NCBI RefSeq assembly: GCF_003337215.1
Contig: NZ_QPIG01000001.1
Span: forward strand, 682,001-746,000
DNA length: 64,000 bases
Source of the DNA: Oceanihabitans sediminis
GTDB taxonomy: Bacteria; Bacteroidota; Bacteroidia; Flavobacteriales; Flavobacteriaceae
Direction: 5' to 3'
Both the position numbers and the translations under genes were made by a program. The notes beneath the pieces are model-generated. The model was not told the DNA's origin, did not search any database, and saw only the letters and a list, made by a program, of their open reading frames with translations. This document shows positions 61,105 to 64,000 of this stretch, piece by piece. Position 1 is the first letter of the stretch, and each line of letters opens with the position of its first letter.

Positions 61105-64000
61105 TTATTTTACTACTTCAATCCAACGACCTTTATTTCTAACTAAAAAGTCATTGTCATACATAGCTTCTGCTTGTACTCCTGGTAAATAATAAGTTCC
61201 TAAATAAGCGGCATTAAGCATGATGTTGAACGTTTTTGTTCCATCTTTTCCTTTTTTATCTAAGTCAAAATAGAAACTAACTCTATCATCTCGAATGTCT
61301 GTAAAACGAGCTGTACTAGTTGAGTTACTTCCAAAATCGGTAAAACGAGTGTTTACAATTTCCCATCCTGATGGGAATATTTGGGTTAGGGCAATGTCGT
61401 TTATATAATCGTTTTTAAGATTACTTATAGTAACCGATGCAACAAAATCTTGACCTTGTTGTAGTTTTTCAATATCCATAGGGTTTCCGCTAGTATCTTT
61501 ATAAGAAACAGAAATGTTTAAGCCTCTTTGCTCTGTTAGCTCTTTTCCAAGCGGTAACTTTCCAGAATTTAATACACGCACAAACACAATATTATCTTTA
61601 TTGTTTTTAAAGGAAATAGCGTTGCTTCCTTCCTTAACTGTTAGTTCGCGTTGTGCTATAGCATTTTTGGTTTTTATCCTTTTCGTTTCACCGTTTAAGG
61701 TATATTCTAAATCTAGTTCTTTGCCGCCATTAGCTTTCACCATTTTTGCTATTGCAAGTAAGCTGTATGCTGTGGTTTGCGTACTCATCCAATGATCTTT
61801 AGATAAGGATTTTGCAATAGTTTCAGATAGTTCTTTTGCTCGGGAATCTTTAGTTAAAACCATAGTTTCTAAAGCCATTGCGCGGTTTCTGTCTACAGAG
61901 CCATAGGTGTAATAATTGTAGGTAGGTGAAATAAATTCGATATTTGCTGTTTTTGAAATTTGCTCACTCGCTTCTTTTTGACCTGCCAAAGCATAAGCTG
62001 CAGCCAATCGCCATTTAGCTTCGTTAGAAATTTCTGTAAACTCCTTAAGTCTGTTCATAGCAGCTAAATCTGGACTTCCAGCCAAGGCTAAAGTGTATAA
62101 TCTGTAAGCTTGTGCTAAATCTGCATTATAGGTTTTATAACTTGGTCTCCAGTCACGAGATGCTTGCTTTTGATAAGCTAACCAATTGCTCTTGAAGGAA
62201 AGCGGAAGCACATAGCCTTTCTTTTCAGCCTCTAGCATAAAATGCCCTGTATAACTAGTTGTCCAATCGTTTACAGCGTTTTCACCCATCCAATAGCTTA
62301 GTCCGCCATTTGGTCTTTGAAAATGACCAACTTTTTTAATAATACTTTCTATATTATGTTGGATTTCTTGTTTTTTATCGAAAGTCAAATCAAAAATATC
62401 TTGTAAATATAACTGCGGAAAAACGCCAGAGGTTATTTGTTCTAAGCAACCATGAGGGTATTCGATTAAATATTGTAATCGTTTTGAGAAATTCATTGGA
62501 GGCATTGTTGAAAATTCTACAGTAGCTGTATTGCTTCCCATAATTCCAAAGGTGGAGAAATCTATTTTTTCTGAATCATTTGCTTCTAAAGTTTTGTCTA
62601 ATGCAACCGAAGAAACAGGATTCGTGTTTAGTACATCTAACTCTACTTTGTAAGTGGATTTTTCACCATTTCCTGAAGCAATTACTTCAACCGTATTTAT
62701 TCCTTTCGCCTTACTAACGTCTAGCTCAAAATAAGCCATTTGTTCGTCAGGTTTGTCAAAAGTTAAAGTTTGCGTTTTGCTACCAACTACTTCTATTCCG
62801 TTGCTTAATTTTAGGCTAATATTTACGTTTTTCATTTTTGATTCCATTGCGAAAACGGTAACAGGAAGTGTTACTTTTTCTCCCGGACTTAATTTTCTAG
62901 GAAGGGTAGCTAGTACCATTAACGGCTTTTTTACCTGTACGGTTTTGTCTGTACTTCCGTAGGCTTCGCTGTTAATATCTCCGGCAACAACCATGGTTCT
63001 AACCGATCCGATATAGTTTGGGAGTTTGATTTTATGAATTTTATTGTCTCCAGGCTTTAATTCAAATGGGCCTAAAAATTTAACCACAGGTTTAAATCTA
63101 TTTGCTTTTTTGTCTTTACCAGCCAAGGCATCGGCATCACCACCTACAGCAAAAACTTGGTCTATACTTCCGGAATAAGCCCCGATAACATCATCAAAAA
63201 CATCCCAGGTTTTTACGCCTAAGGCTTCACGCTTATAAAACTCATTCCAAGCATTTGGCGTTTTAAATCTTGTTAAGTCTAGTAAACCTTCTTCTACCAT
63301 TGCAATGGTATAAGTCATAGGTTTTCTGTTTTTTTCTGATACAAAAATTTCAAACTCTTGTTCTGGTCGTAACACACTTGGCATTCTTAATTCAGGTTCT
63401 AGTTTGGTGTTAGGATTTTCGACCATAATAGGAATTACGCCATACAATCTAATTGGTAAATCGTTTGCTGTTATGGCATGTGGTTGTAAAAGGGAGATAT
63501 TTACAAATACGTTTGGAGCCATATTAGAATTAATAGGAACTTGTATTGTTGTTTCTTCTGCGGTAGTTTTTACCCATTTGTATTCTAGAACTTCGCTTCC
63601 GTTTTCAATGCTTATTAAGGCACGACCTTCTTTACCAGAAGGGAATTTAATTTTAGCGGTTTCACCAACATTATATTTCTTTTTATCTGAAGAGAATGCT
63701 AGCATTTTGGCAGCTTCCTTGTCTCCTGAAGGCGTGTACCATCCTTTATAGAAATAAGCGGTTCTTCCTGTTGCATGCCCACTTTTAGGATCTTCTACTC
63801 TAATTAAATAACGACCACGGTCTTCTTCTGGAATATTTAATTTAAAACTAGATTTTCCATTAGAATCTGTGTCTAGTTTGAAGCTTTTATATGGCTGATG
63901 AAATGTGTTTGAAGTATACGAAGCTAAATCGTCGTAGGAAGAATTCCACCACCAACGCCATTCAATCTTGTATATTTTTACCTCTACATTTTCACGCTTT
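61105..64000 (-). CDS. Bacterial alpha-2-macroglobulin, N-terminus beyond window
   Basis: The minus-strand frame is open from the right edge to the stop at 61105; the 866 residues from the internal ATG at 63705 plus 98 more to the edge are visible, and the true start lies outside. The protein is an A2M-type protease trap. The thioester motif CLEQ is in YPHGCLEQITSG (Cys codon near 62448). After it come the thioester domain helices and a receptor-type C-terminus (NPMDIEKLQQGQDF, GTYYLPGVQAEAMYDND). The MG domains lie upstream. It should be a periplasmic protein. It forms a unit with pbpC, as is usual in bacteria. Confidence 0.92.
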   Translation of the reverse strand, partial: KRENVEVKIYKIEWRWWWNSSYDDLASYTSNTFHQPYKSFKLDTDSNGKSSFKLNIPEEDRGRYLIRVEDPKSGHATGRTAYFYKGWYTPSGDKEAAKMLAFSSDKKKYNVGETAKIKFPSGKEGRALISIENGSEVLEYKWVKTTAEETTIQVPINSNMAPNVFVNISLLQPHAITANDLPIRLYGVIPIMVENPNTKLEPELRMPSVLRPEQEFEIFVSEKNRKPMTYTIAMVEEGLLDLTRFKTPNAWNEFYKREALGVKTWDVFDDVIGAYSGSIDQVFAVGGDADALAGKDKKANRFKPVVKFLGPFELKPGDNKIHKIKLPNYIGSVRTMVVAGDINSEAYGSTDKTVQVKKPLMVLATLPRKLSPGEKVTLPVTVFAMESKMKNVNISLKLSNGIEVVGSKTQTLTFDKPDEQMAYFELDVSKAKGINTVEVIASGNGEKSTYKVELDVLNTNPVSSVALDKTLEANDSEKIDFSTFGIMGSNTATVEFSTMPPMNFSKRLQYLIEYPHGCLEQITSGVFPQLYLQDIFDLTFDKKQEIQHNIESIIKKVGHFQRPNGGLSYWMGENAVNDWTTSYTGHFMLEAEKKGYVLPLSFKSNWLAYQKQASRDWRPSYKTYNADLAQAYRLYTLALAGSPDLAAMNRLKEFTEISNEAKWRLAAAYALAGQKEASEQISKTANIEFISPTYNYYTYGSVDRNRAMALETMVLTKDSRAKELSETIAKSLSKDHWMSTQTTAYSLLAIAKMVKANGGKELDLEYTLNGETKRIKTKNAIAQRELTVKEGSNAISFKNNKDNIVFVRVLNSGKLPLGKELTEQRGLNISVSYKDTSGNPMDIEKLQQGQDFVASVTISNLKNDYINDIALTQIFPSGWEIVNTRFTDFGSNSTSTARFTDIRDDRVSFYFDLDKKGKDGTKTFNIMLNAAYLGTYYLPGVQAEAMYDNDFLVRNKGRWIEVVK

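Overview
The window is a contiguous stretch of an AT-rich chromosome from a member of the Bacteroidota, almost certainly a marine-type Flavobacteriaceae. The evidence is: a type IX secretion C-terminal sorting domain on a metalloprotease; a PID-CTERM mini-protein; an IPExxxVDY protein between rnc and pyk; a SusC-like outer-membrane receptor; OmpA with thrombospondin type 3 repeats; frequent TTG starts without clear Shine-Dalgarno sequences; and many upstream TAnnTTTG elements, the -7 box of Bacteroidota promoters. I saw no insertion sequence, phage, CRISPR array or rRNA. It reads as core genome with small accessory pockets.

Layout. 1-9 kb: tail of an unknown gene, lepA, a SusC-like receptor, a lipoprotein, dusB, a LolC/E-type permease with rbfA, methylmalonyl-CoA epimerase, and a CAU-anticodon tRNA. 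9-15 kb: a PID-CTERM peptide, ribE, pdxA, then the DUF177-rpmF-fabH-accB-accC lipid cluster. 15-21 kb: a secreted reprolysin-like protease bounded by two near-identical terminators, a DAO oxidoreductase, mtgA, a GreA-like protein and an orphan ABC ATPase. 21-27 kb (mostly minus): prolyl oligopeptidase, asd, mscL, alr, tdk. 27-36 kb: a conserved unknown protein, rsmI, a uracil-DNA glycosylase family protein, osmC, recJ, lpxH, queD, a 2OG-Fe(II) oxygenase, two tiny membrane-protein genes behind a MATE transporter, and a universal stress protein. 36-46 kb (minus): hydrolase, AddB-like nuclease, OmpA, kbl, AddA-like helicase-nuclease. 46-51 kb: sodA, a gap with a duplicated structured element, a long PurF, a PfkB kinase, an RNase H, purN. 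51-56 kb: acpP-fabF-rnc-IPExxxVDY-pyk. 56-64 kb: dinB, a YhhN lysoplasmalogenase, a CYTH protein, a YCII-domain lipoprotein, and the pbpC/alpha-2-macroglobulin pair, whose second gene runs off the window.

How they work together: fatty-acid synthesis (accBC, fabH, acpP, fabF) is split over two plus-strand clusters, each linked to an RNA or translation gene (rpmF, rnc). Envelope building and defence are recurrent themes (mtgA, pbpC + A2M, alr, asd, lpxH, LolC/E, OmpA). DNA repair is represented by AddAB, recJ, the glycosylase and dinB.

The most unusual signal is in the sodA-purF gap: two copies of a roughly 70-nt element, each a perfect 13-14 bp GAGW-loop hairpin followed by an almost invariant 42-nt block that can itself fold. 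The hairpin stems differ between copies by compensatory changes, which points to a structured RNA or DNA element. The next most interesting items are the two overlooked mini-genes at 33.6-33.9 kb and the PID-CTERM peptide.
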